DNA of 64,000 nt, taken from positions 273,102 through 337,101 of the forward strand of contig DFOS01000024.1 of the NCBI GenBank assembly GCA_002376845.1. Direction: 5' to 3'. A program made the position numbers and the translations under genes. Numbering within the stretch: the stretch's first letter is position 1; every line of letters starts with the position of its first letter. The DNA comes from Bdellovibrionaceae bacterium UBA3535. Lineage in GTDB: Bacteria > Bdellovibrionota > Bdellovibrionia > Bdellovibrionales > UBA840. Shown piece by piece: positions 1 to 7,998 of the stretch. The notes beneath the pieces were generated by a model. The model had not been told where the DNA came from. It saw nothing but the letters and a program-made list of their open reading frames with translations, and did no database searches.

Positions 1-2232
1 GAGTACCGATGGGTCACTCTATTAGGAATGACGTATTTAACCATGGTGATTCCTTTAACCGTGCTTTATGGATACTCCATGGTGCCAATTATGAAGCATC
101 TACAAAACTGGATTCGCCCGCTCACAAATGGCTCAGGAGCAACAGCGAAGTATGCCAGAGACATTGATGCTACTTTGCACAAATATATTTATAAATACGA
201 GGATCTTTCCATATGGCGCCGTATTGTAACCGTATCGACATTTCCTTATGCGATTTTGGTACGGCCATTTATCAATACTATCTTAGATTCTATTTTAAAA
301 CAGCCAACAGTAGAGGTTTGGCGGGCAGGCCTAAATCCATTTACCAAAATTTCTTATGATTCTGCTACCGGCAAAAAAATTGGTTTAAAAGAAGGTGAGA
401 ACATTCGTTTAGGTTTTTCTAAATTGACTAAGATTTTTCACCACGAAAAACAAGAAACAGAAAAAGCATTAAAGGAGCATGCTCTTAAGGTAAAAATATC
501 GGAGGCTACAAATGCGAAGTCCATTGCTTGGAATCTAGCAGCACTGGTTGTCGCAAAAGAAAAGGGTGTAGATCCTGCATCATTATTTGCACTAGCTACA
601 GGAAATATGTCCGTTGAAGAAATACAGTCCATCTATCAGAATAAAAGATCGCAAAGTCTTTGGCGAGATATAGCCGCTGCTGTCTATTATGACATTCAAA
701 GGCAAATCAAAACCAATCCCAATTTTGATATACAAAAGGTTTCTCCTGAGCAAGTGGCAGAATATTATAGTCTTGCCGAAACGGAGGCAGATAAATTAAA
801 GAGCGCAACCAAAGGAACGCGTCTTTTGATCCAGCTGCGCAATCAATTTCGTCAAATGGGATCGAATGGATCAAAAGTTTTGGGTAACTTTGGTTTATCT
901 GAATACAATTTCCTAGTGCAAAACACTGCCAATGAGTATGTTTCGCAGCAAACAAAAAGAGAATATGTACAGGATACTGCTATGGTAATTGGTTTGCCGC
1001 CATTTCTGGGGCCTCGTTCAAAAGTAGCAGAGAACTTGGCTATTGGTAGGCCCGATCAAATTGCCCATCACCCAGATTATTTATTTTATACACCTCCTCC
1101 GCATTTGACGGACATGGGCACAAATACCTTGATACATTTGATAGTAGCGGGTCCAAGAAGAATGCTTGTGATGCAAATACTTGAGGCCATGAAGGAGAAC
1201 AACTATCGACCTATCGATGCAGTTCAAACTCGCGCAGCGGATCGAAAAGAAGGTTTAATAAAAGGTGCGGTCAATTGGTCTTTGAATTTATTAGACGCAA
1301 GAAAAAGCAATTTGGGTGGCTATTATACCAAGGGTATGGTTCGTAGAATCAATACGGTTCAGGCTTCCATATCTTTGTTTATGATCATGCGCATGACATT
1401 GGGAGAGCAAAGTGCACAAGCGGCCTGGATGGCTTCATGGTTTTTTTGGATGGCATCAGAGCTTACCTATGGTTGGCCTTGGATGATCATTGATGTGGGC
1501 AACTCACAAGAGGAAAGACGTACGGGTGTTAAGAGAGAAAGTCATGAAAGTATAGTGCGTGAAATGCTCGAAGGTTTCCGTAATCATGATAATGAACAAG
1601 TGGACCGTAGTTTTCAAAGATTAACTCAGCTTTATAAAAAATATGGCCGGGTTGCGCGAAAACCAATGAATGAGGCTTTAAAGGAATATAATAAATCTTT
1701 AGATCTGGCTTGGCACACGCAGGTAAGCCCTCGAGAGCTTCGAAATGCACTGAAAGGCCCGAATGCCGAGAGTGTATTTGCAATAATGGGTAAGCTATAT
1801 AAGGCGCAAATGCATGAAACCAATGCAGATTTAAAGCATGTCTACATACAGTTAGAAGAAGCTGTAAGGAATAACAAACCGCTAAGCAAAACACAACTAC
1901 GTGCTTACGCTAGAGATTTTGCTGATTTTAGCCTGAGTGCGCCGCCCCTACAAAATACACCAAATTCGTATTTAGCTTCTATTACGACTTTTGGTTTGGG
2001 GGCCGTGCTTACTACAGTGTTAGCAGCAAAATTGGGTTATATGTCTTTTGATCCAAGCAACCATAATATAGAAACCATAATTAAATGGGCTGGCTACAAT
2101 GCTGTTTTTTATGCCTCTTTAATGTTGCTATTCAGTAAGCATAGTTGGGAAAAATACTATGTACCTGGCATCAATAAGATGAAAAGCAAAATGAAACGAG
2201 GTAAGGCCTGCTATGGTCTATTTGGCGGTTAA
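1..2232 (+). CDS. Large multi-pass membrane protein, unknown function (5' end outside window)
   Basis: The reading frame is open to base 1. The first ATG in the window is at 28, but sense codons precede it in frame, so the gene probably starts upstream. Hydrophobic segments lie near residues 1-20, 447-490 (rich in Trp, Phe and Met), 646-672 and 687-707, counted from the ATG at 28. Between them are long soluble stretches rich in Lys, Glu and Gln, including a charged, probably helical region around residues 140-290. I recognise no enzyme motif or family. It ends in a basic tail. No gene precedes it in the window, and an 82-bp gap separates it from the photolyase. The call rests on a long intact frame and consistent coding character. 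Confidence 0.8.
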   Translation, partial: EYRWVTLLGMTYLTMVIPLTVLYGYSMVPIMKHLQNWIRPLTNGSGATAKYARDIDATLHKYIYKYEDLSIWRRIVTVSTFPYAILVRPFINTILDSILKQPTVEVWRAGLNPFTKISYDSATGKKIGLKEGENIRLGFSKLTKIFHHEKQETEKALKEHALKVKISEATNAKSIAWNLAALVVAKEKGVDPASLFALATGNMSVEEIQSIYQNKRSQSLWRDIAAAVYYDIQRQIKTNPNFDIQKVSPEQVAEYYSLAETEADKLKSATKGTRLLIQLRNQFRQMGSNGSKVLGNFGLSEYNFLVQNTANEYVSQQTKREYVQDTAMVIGLPPFLGPRSKVAENLAIGRPDQIAHHPDYLFYTPPPHLTDMGTNTLIHLIVAGPRRMLVMQILEAMKENNYRPIDAVQTRAADRKEGLIKGAVNWSLNLLDARKSNLGGYYTKGMVRRINTVQASISLFMIMRMTLGEQSAQAAWMASWFFWMASELTYGWPWMIIDVGNSQEERRTGVKRESHESIVREMLEGFRNHDNEQVDRSFQRLTQLYKKYGRVARKPMNEALKEYNKSLDLAWHTQVSPRELRNALKGPNAESVFAIMGKLYKAQMHETNADLKHVYIQLEEAVRNNKPLSKTQLRAYARDFADFSLSAPPLQNTPNSYLASITTFGLGAVLTTVLAAKLGYMSFDPSNHNIETIIKWAGYNAVFYASLMLLFSKHSWEKYYVPGINKMKSKMKRGKACYGLFGG

Positions 2233-2314
2233 ACAAAATCCATACAAAAATTAGGCGATTAGGGCCTTTTTAATAGAGATTTGTATTCTTGATTGCCAGT
2301 AAGTACAGTAGGGA

Positions 2315-3811
2315 ATGGCTTCAAGCAATGCTCTTTTTGTAATATTAGGCAATCAATTATTTCCTGAAAAGCATTTAAATCCTTATAAGGATTCCAAATT
2401 TTTTATGGCCGAGGATTACGGGCTTTGCACCTATGAAAAGCACCATCAACATAAAATTATCTTATTCTTGAGCGCAATGCGCTTTTACGCGGATGAATTA
2501 AAAAATAAAGGATATGATCTAACCTACAAAAAATTAGACCCAAAAATAAGTTATGAGGAAAAATTAGAAAAAGCTCTGAAAAATAAAACAAAGCTAATTA
2601 GTTTTGAAATAGAAGATAAGTTCTTTGAACGGCGTATAAAAGATTTTTGCAAAAAACATGGGATAGAGTGGCAGCAAGTGGAAAGCCCCATGTTTATGTG
2701 TAGTCGGCAGAGCTTTGAGCAATACAAAACAGAAGTAAAAAAACCATTCTTGAAGACATTCTATGAGCGGCAGAGAAAGATAAATTCTATTTTGCTTGAT
2801 GCTAAGGGAAAACCTGAAGGCGGAAAATGGAGTTTTGATGCAGATAACCGTAAGAAAATGCCTAAGGATGTAGTGCTGCCAGAGATCAAAATTCCCAAAA
2901 ACAAAAATCCGCACATAATAGAAGTAAAAAAACTCACTGAGCAACACTTTTCAGATCATCCAGGCAGCACGCAGAATTTTTGGCTGCCCACCACGAGAAA
3001 AGAATATCTGTCTTTGCTGCAAATGTTTTTAAAAAATTCTTTAAAAGATTTTGGCTCCTACCAGGATGCGATTAATGAAAGGAGTCCGTTTTTATTTCAT
3101 TCCCTACTTTCACCAGGAATCAATATGGGGCTCATTTTGCCAGAAGAAGTGATTCAAAAGGTGGTGGATCATTATTATAAAAACAAAAAAGTCATTCCAT
3201 TAAACTCAGTGGAAGGTTTTGTTCGGCAAGTTCTTGGCTGGCGCGAATTCATAAGGGGCATTTATCAAAATTATTCTGACCAACAAGAATCGACAAATTT
3301 TTGGCAGCATAAAAGAAAAATGAAGACGTCTTGGTATACAGGAAATCTAGGTATTCCGCCCGTGGATTATGCCATTAAAAAAGCTCTGGACTACGGCTAT
3401 AACCATCACATTGAACGACTTATGGTCTTGTCTAACATTATGCTACTATCGGAAATTAACCCTAAAGAAGTACATTCTTGGTTTATGCAGATGTATGTGG
3501 ATTCCTCAGACTGGGTGATGGGGCCAAATGTTTACGGTATGGGGCAATTTAGCGATGGCGGCATTTTTGCCACCAAACCTTATATATGTGGTTCAAATTA
3601 TATATTAAAAATGAGTGATTATAAAAAAGGTGAGTGGTGTGATGTGCTTGACGGTTTGTATTGGCGCTTCATTGACAAGCATCGTAAGTTTTTTTCACAG
3701 AATCCAAGATTGAACATGATGCTGCGTAGTTTGGATAAGATGAAAGAAGAAAAGAAGAGCAGGATATTTGCCGCGGCAAATGCATTTTTACAAGAACATA
3801 CGGAGGTATAA
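2315..3811 (+). CDS. PhrB-type cryptochrome/photolyase (FeS-BCP family), cluster ligands largely missing
   Basis: Flavin photolyase/cryptochrome of the prokaryotic (6-4)-photolyase group, 498 aa, close to the family's usual ~500. The N-terminal Rossmann domain starts at LFVILGNQLFPE. The C-terminal FAD domain holds GYNHHIERLMVLSNIMLL, PNVYGMGQFSDGG and KPYICGSNYILKMSDY. In classical members four cysteines bind a 4Fe-4S cluster, two of them as CxxC just after MSxY. Here that segment reads YKKGEWCDVL, so only the last Cys appears kept, and the Cys expected upstream (near GIPPVDYAI) is also absent. The role is probably light-driven DNA repair or light sensing. It begins a tight + strand cluster: the stop at 3811 abuts the gpx start at 3812. 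Confidence 0.9.
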   Translation: MASSNALFVILGNQLFPEKHLNPYKDSKFFMAEDYGLCTYEKHHQHKIILFLSAMRFYADELKNKGYDLTYKKLDPKISYEEKLEKALKNKTKLISFEIEDKFFERRIKDFCKKHGIEWQQVESPMFMCSRQSFEQYKTEVKKPFLKTFYERQRKINSILLDAKGKPEGGKWSFDADNRKKMPKDVVLPEIKIPKNKNPHIIEVKKLTEQHFSDHPGSTQNFWLPTTRKEYLSLLQMFLKNSLKDFGSYQDAINERSPFLFHSLLSPGINMGLILPEEVIQKVVDHYYKNKKVIPLNSVEGFVRQVLGWREFIRGIYQNYSDQQESTNFWQHKRKMKTSWYTGNLGIPPVDYAIKKALDYGYNHHIERLMVLSNIMLLSEINPKEVHSWFMQMYVDSSDWVMGPNVYGMGQFSDGGIFATKPYICGSNYILKMSDYKKGEWCDVLDGLYWRFIDKHRKFFSQNPRLNMMLRSLDKMKEEKKSRIFAAANAFLQEHTEV

Positions 3812-4324
3812 ATGAAGGTTTTAATTTTATTAATGATAAGCGCATTGTCGTTTTCGTCTTATGCAGATGATATTTTTCAAATGAAGATTCAGGACACAGA
3901 TATGAGTGCATACAAGGGAAAGACCTTGCTCATTGTTAACATAGCCACTCGCTGCGGCTATACTCCACAGCTTGAGGGGCTAGAGAAACTGTATCAAAGT
4001 TACAAGGATAAGGGTTTGGTAATATTGGGTATTCCTAGCAATGACTTTGGCGGACAAACCCCAGAAAAAAATGAAAAAGTAAAAGAGTTTTGCTCCCTTA
4101 AGTATGGCGTTACATTCCCGTTAACCAATAAGGCTGTGGTGAAGGGGGATAAAAAGGAGGATCTTATTGCATGGCTGATCAAAAAATCTGGTAGTGAGCA
4201 AGAGATTGGCTGGAATTTTGAAAAGTTTCTTGTCGATAAAAGCGGTAAAAATGTGGAAAGATTTCAATCCGGCGTTGAGCCCGATAGTAAAGACTTAAAG
4301 CTGGCCATAGAGAAAAAAATATGA
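3812..4324 (+). CDS. Secreted glutathione peroxidase-family thiol peroxidase
   Basis: Reduces hydroperoxides using a redox-active Cys. A Sec signal peptide (MKVLILLMISALSFSSYA) implies a periplasmic site. The catalytic Cys lies in NIATRCGYTPQ, and the family motifs NDFGGQTP and WNFEKFLVD follow, giving the Cys/Gln/Trp/Asn active-site set. A second Cys in KEFCSLKYG could resolve the disulfide, as in thioredoxin-dependent members. A ribosome site (GGAGG) lies inside the end of the photolyase gene, directly before the ATG. The stop overlaps the next gene's start as ATGA. The context suggests protection from photo-oxidative damage beside the photolyases (inference). Confidence 0.92.
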   Translation: MKVLILLMISALSFSSYADDIFQMKIQDTDMSAYKGKTLLIVNIATRCGYTPQLEGLEKLYQSYKDKGLVILGIPSNDFGGQTPEKNEKVKEFCSLKYGVTFPLTNKAVVKGDKKEDLIAWLIKKSGSEQEIGWNFEKFLVDKSGKNVERFQSGVEPDSKDLKLAIEKKI

Positions 4325-5061
4325 ATCTAGAAGTAGCTTGTGTGCTGGGAGCATCAAGAGGAATCGGCCTAGCCTTTGTGAAGAAACTGGTTGAAAAGCC
4401 AGAGGTAAAGATTGTCTTTGCTATGGCTAGGACGGTGGAGCAAATAGACTATTCGCATCCCAAATTGGTAAAGATTTATTTGGATGCAGCTAATGAAGAG
4501 AGCTTTTTCCAAGCCAAGGAACAAATGCAGAAAAGTGCGGACCATATAGATCTGCTAATTAATTGCATTGGTTTTCTGCACGAAAACGAGGTTTTGCCAG
4601 AAAGAAAGATCGACGAAGTGAATACGGAAAACTTTGTTCATAGCTTAAAGATCAATGTTTTACCTAGCATATTCATGCTAAAGGCCTTTAAGGATATGTT
4701 GCGAGAAAGCGAAGCACCAGTTATAGCTAGCCTTTCAGCAAAGGTGGGCAGTATTGGTGATAATCGAATGGGAGGATGGTATTCCTATCGAATTTCTAAA
4801 ACAGCACTAAATATGGCACTTAAGACAGCAGCCATTGAGTTTCAGCGTATGAAAAGCAGCTCGCGTTTCTTTTTGCTCCATCCAGGCACTACTAAGACGA
4901 AGTTGTCGGAGCCCTTTCTAAAATTTGCTAAAAGCAAATATAAAATTCATGATCCAGAGGATACCGCTAAAAACTTGTTAAATCTAATAAATAGGAATCT
5001 CGATCAAAAAGAAGAGCCAATTTTATTTTTATCCTGGGACGGTGAACGTCTTTCTTGGTAG
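4321..5061 (+). CDS. SDR-family oxidoreductase (C-factor/CsgA-like)
   Basis: Short-chain dehydrogenase/reductase of 246 aa with an N-terminal Rossmann fold. The dinucleotide motif is GASRGIG (residues ~9-15). LLINCIGFLH stands for the NNAG-type segment, and the catalytic set is a Ser in IASLSAKVGS plus YSYRISKTAL (Tyr-x3-Lys). HPGTTKTKL follows, as in C-factor-like SDRs. The start overlaps gpx by ATGA, so the two are translationally coupled. The 3' end overlaps the convergent DUF429 gene by 58 bp. SDRs of this type often sit beside photolyase genes; the substrate is unknown. Confidence 0.9.
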   Translation: MNLEVACVLGASRGIGLAFVKKLVEKPEVKIVFAMARTVEQIDYSHPKLVKIYLDAANEESFFQAKEQMQKSADHIDLLINCIGFLHENEVLPERKIDEVNTENFVHSLKINVLPSIFMLKAFKDMLRESEAPVIASLSAKVGSIGDNRMGGWYSYRISKTALNMALKTAAIEFQRMKSSSRFFLLHPGTTKTKLSEPFLKFAKSKYKIHDPEDTAKNLLNLINRNLDQKEEPILFLSWDGERLSW

Positions 5062-5837
5062 CCCAAGATAGCTCCCTCAATATCCACTTGCCTTTGCTCG
5101 CGCAATCCTTGATTGGCGATTTTCCAGGTAAGTATAGCAGCCATACTGGCATCACGGTGGTCCTTTGAAAAGCCATGAAGGGCATCTAAGTTAGCAATAG
5201 AGCTTTGTATGTCTAGTGGTAGATTTATTTTAAACTGCCGCTTGGTATTTTGTAGAAGTAGGTAAGCCAGACTTGGATAGGCCTCAATTATCCAGGGTTT
5301 ACCGGCCCCCTTATAGGCTTCAAAGGGCCAAATGGAATAGGAATTATCTGACCAAGAATTTAGATCCTTCCATATTCTAAAGGTTCCAGTTTGAATATTT
5401 TTTTGTAGTGGATAAGGAGAAAAAACCGAGCCGGAATTTAACTGTTTTTCAGCTTGCCGAAATATTTCATGGGCGCCGATTTTGCTATCAAAAAATTTCT
5501 TTGCAGCATAAAAACCATAACCGTCCATGGAGCCAGCATCAGCTATCCAGTTTTTTAATCCAGTAAAATTCAATCCTGTGGAACGAGGCAAACCAAAAAC
5601 ACAGTCTACTGCGATCACAATGTTTTGCTCATCCATGGAGCTGCCAATTTTTTCTAAGAATAGTTCTTGTATGGCTTCCCGGGTAAAGGCTTTTAAGTTT
5701 AGTTCTTCAGGATATAGTTGCCATTTATTGGTATAGTAAAGAATACTAGAGGGTAAGGCTTTGGGTAGGCCGTTGTTATCTACAGCTCCGCATTGATCTA
5801 CTCCCAAAATGATATCGATTTGATTTGTGCTGATCAT
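5004..5837 (-). CDS. DUF429-like protein (RNase H-fold, function unknown)
   Basis: A 277-aa protein. It starts with an Asp-containing strand (DIILGVDQCGAV) and has IVIAVDCVFGLP, WIIEAYPSLAYLLL and DALHGFSKDHRDASMAAILTW. This pattern (an early acidic strand, an E-(A/V)-YP motif and a late Asp-Ala helix) fits DUF429, a family predicted to have an RNase H-like fold. No biochemical role is known to me. Its start overlaps the DASH-cryptochrome stop by 4 bp (5834-5837), so the two are probably co-translated. That links it by context to light-dependent repair. The family call is moderate because the motifs are loose. Confidence 0.72.
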   Translation of the reverse strand: MISTNQIDIILGVDQCGAVDNNGLPKALPSSILYYTNKWQLYPEELNLKAFTREAIQELFLEKIGSSMDEQNIVIAVDCVFGLPRSTGLNFTGLKNWIADAGSMDGYGFYAAKKFFDSKIGAHEIFRQAEKQLNSGSVFSPYPLQKNIQTGTFRIWKDLNSWSDNSYSIWPFEAYKGAGKPWIIEAYPSLAYLLLQNTKRQFKINLPLDIQSSIANLDALHGFSKDHRDASMAAILTWKIANQGLREQRQVDIEGAILGYQERRSPSQDKNKIGSSF

Positions 5838-7027
5838 GAGAGAAATTTTTTGCGATAGGCGGCATCGGGATCGTAGATTTCAGCCTGCTTCTTTGTGTTG
5901 AACTTTCTGTCTCTTGGGTCGGTGCCAACTCCCGCTAAATAAGCCCAGTTTCCCCAATTACTTTCACAATCATAGTCGATGAGGTGTTTTTGAAAAAAGT
6001 TGGCGCCCAAACGCCAATCGAGCAGCAATTCCTTGCAAAAGAAGCTGGCCACATTTTGTCGGCCACGATTGGACATCCAGCCAGTTGCCAATAGCTCTTT
6101 GATATTTGCATCAATGAAATCATCGCCACTTTTTGCCGATTGAATTTTTTCAAGTAGGCAGGAATCCTCTTTTATATTGGAAAGGTTTTTGTTTTGTATA
6201 CCACCAGGTTCGAATAACTTTTCTTTATATTTGAGAGAAAGATATTTAAAATAATCCCGCCATAAAAGTTCAAAATAAAGCCAATAAGTCGATTCATTTT
6301 TGCACACCTGCTCTTCGTAGGCTTTCAATTCTCTATATATAGTATTGGGGCTCAAGCACCCTAAAGCGAGCCAAGGGGAAAATTTGGAGGAGTCATCAAA
6401 TTCCAACATACCATTGCGTGTTTCCTTGTAGTGATCTACTTTATTTGTGTCCCATAGGTAGTGTTGCAGTCTTGCTAGGCCGGCTTTTTCACCGCCTAAA
6501 AAATTTGGATTGCTCTGCTCAATCTTAGGCAAAGGAAGCGAAACAAGCCTATGCTCTGACTCTGGCGGTAGGATATCAATTTTGATGGGATCAGCAGAGA
6601 ATTTATCTTGCAATTCTATTTTTCTGCGAAAAGCAGAAAAAGTATCAGGTAATTTTTGAATAGTAAAAGGCAGCTCTTTTTCTTGATATAAAGTGTTTTG
6701 GTCAAAAAACTTTATGGGTGGCTCTATGAGCTTTTCTTTTTTTAATTCCCAGGCGTTATAAGATCTACTTGCAATTACTTGCTTTGGTTTCGGGATCTTA
6801 TTTAAGCTTTCTGCAATATCATGTACAAAATAAATTTTTTGTTTCAATTTTACCAATTCATCAGATAGGTGCTGAAGACTTTGTAAGTAGAAGGCTTTTC
6901 GATAGGCCCCCATCTCCTCCTTATTGATTTCATGTAGAATAATAAGATGATCAAAATGGGTGGCTGCTTGCAAAGCGAGATTGTCGTGAATCCTCAAATC
7001 ATTTCGCAGCCAATAAATGCAAATCAC
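5834..7027 (-). CDS. Cryptochrome DASH-type photolyase
   Basis: FAD-dependent photolyase-fold protein of the DASH group, known for repair of cyclobutane pyrimidine dimers in single-stranded DNA. The N-terminus is the classic WLRNDLRIHDN. TFSAFRRKIE is the DASH equivalent of the TxFR motif. The FAD/substrate domain has ELLWRDYFKYL, TGWMSNRGRQNVASFF, LDWRLGANFF, DYDCESNWGNWAYLAGVG and a final DPDAAYRKKF. At 397 aa it is shorter than many DASH proteins and lacks a long C-terminal extension. Together with the divergent + strand photolyase at 2315-3811, the locus holds two different photolyase-family members. Confidence 0.93.
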   Translation of the reverse strand: MICIYWLRNDLRIHDNLALQAATHFDHLIILHEINKEEMGAYRKAFYLQSLQHLSDELVKLKQKIYFVHDIAESLNKIPKPKQVIASRSYNAWELKKEKLIEPPIKFFDQNTLYQEKELPFTIQKLPDTFSAFRRKIELQDKFSADPIKIDILPPESEHRLVSLPLPKIEQSNPNFLGGEKAGLARLQHYLWDTNKVDHYKETRNGMLEFDDSSKFSPWLALGCLSPNTIYRELKAYEEQVCKNESTYWLYFELLWRDYFKYLSLKYKEKLFEPGGIQNKNLSNIKEDSCLLEKIQSAKSGDDFIDANIKELLATGWMSNRGRQNVASFFCKELLLDWRLGANFFQKHLIDYDCESNWGNWAYLAGVGTDPRDRKFNTKKQAEIYDPDAAYRKKFLS

Positions 7028-7149
7028 AGTGACCCCTGCTGGTAGGTATCAAAAACTGCTACTTGTGCCGATTCATATCGCCATAATGTATACATGTTTT
7101 TGACTTAGCATAATTGCCGTTTAAGACCAAAATTGTGGACATTTTGCCT

Positions 7150-7218
7150 ATACAGATTTGATATGGCCCGAAGAAACGGGAATCTAGCGGAATGTTCCGG
7201 TGTCACCGGCTTTTTTAT
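7150..7218. other. Hairpin-rich non-coding stretch downstream of tRNA-Asn
   Basis: Three short inverted repeats lie back to back: CCCG/CGGG, CGGAA-TG-TTCCG and CCGGTG-T-CACCGG. The last is followed on + by a T-run, so it looks like a terminator only for + strand transcription, yet no + strand gene ends here. In the tRNA direction there is no T-run. It is the 3' flank of tRNA-Asn and the upstream region of the DASH cryptochrome. Confidence 0.4.
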
Positions 7219-7293
7219 TGGCTCTGGAGGAGAGATTCGAACTCCCGACCAATTGGTTAACAGCCAACTGCTCTACCACTGAGCTACTCCAGA
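7219..7293 (-). tRNA. tRNA-Asn (GTT), CCA encoded
   Basis: Read on the minus strand, the acceptor arms TCTGGAG and CTCCAGA pair fully, with discriminator G and an encoded CCA at 7219-7221. The D-arm GTAGCTCAGTGGTAGAGC and T-loop GTTCGAATC are standard. The anticodon loop CTGTTAA gives GTT (Asn), with a stem of GTTGG against CCAAT. Unlike the Arg and Ser tRNAs in this window, it has no duplicated 3' end nearby. Confidence 0.97.
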
Positions 7294-7340
7294 ACTGAGG
7301 GCTAAGCTATTCTTGGGTCTCAGGAAAGTCAAGCCAGCTC

Positions 7341-7895
7341 TTATTCACATGTAGTCTTTGGAATTTCGCGTAGATAGGCGATAAGCTTCTTCGCATCGAA
7401 GATCTTGCCACCATACATCAAGAGGCCTTTTTTGTGATTAATTCTTAGGATGATTTGGGAAGAATCCAAAAAGGAATAGGTAAGACTATCTTTAAAATCC
7501 ACAAGGTCTACAGGTTTTGTTGAAATTACGTGCAAATTACAAATGCTTTTCTGGCAGGCTTGCATTTGCTCTTTACTCAAAGTCTTTTTTTCTTCTCCAT
7601 AGAGAAGAAGCCAGGCATCTTGCTTTTTTAAAAGCTTCCAAGACCTTTTGCCGTTCTCTTCAAAATAACTTATGGCATACATGCCATCGCGGCAGACCTT
7701 CCATGCTTCGCTTACCTCGCTGCCTTGCTTTTGAATATTGCTCGTGGGAGCTAGGAGTTCACCAAGTGCGGTTTTTTCTAAACCGTGGGTATTTAGATAA
7801 TAAATGGTGTAAATGACGGCGGCAAAAACCAATGACAAGAGCAAGCTCTTAACGGCTAAGTAAAATTCTGGGTTCTTAGGTTTTTTTGATAGCAC
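7341..7895 (-). CDS. Single-pass membrane protein of unknown function
   Basis: A 184-aa protein with one N-terminal membrane helix (about residues 14-33, SLLLSLVFAAVIYTIYYL) and a soluble domain, probably periplasmic, with several Cys residues (VCRDGMY, ACQKSICNLHV, terminal TTCE). The stretch SWKLLKKQDAWLLLYGEEKK and the alternating hydrophobic strands suggest a small mixed alpha/beta domain. I recognise no family. It lies downstream of the giant prepilin-like gene on the same strand, 103 bp away, and could share its transcript. Confidence 0.72.
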   Translation of the reverse strand: MLSKKPKNPEFYLAVKSLLLSLVFAAVIYTIYYLNTHGLEKTALGELLAPTSNIQKQGSEVSEAWKVCRDGMYAISYFEENGKRSWKLLKKQDAWLLLYGEEKKTLSKEQMQACQKSICNLHVISTKPVDLVDFKDSLTYSFLDSSQIILRINHKKGLLMYGGKIFDAKKLIAYLREIPKTTCE

Positions 7896-7998
7896 CCGCT
7901 CAGTCTATTGAATTTGTTATTTATTTGCAAATGACTTGGTTTAAGAAATCTTAAGTACAATTTGCTTTTTATTTTCTTTTAAAAAGAACCAAATATGT

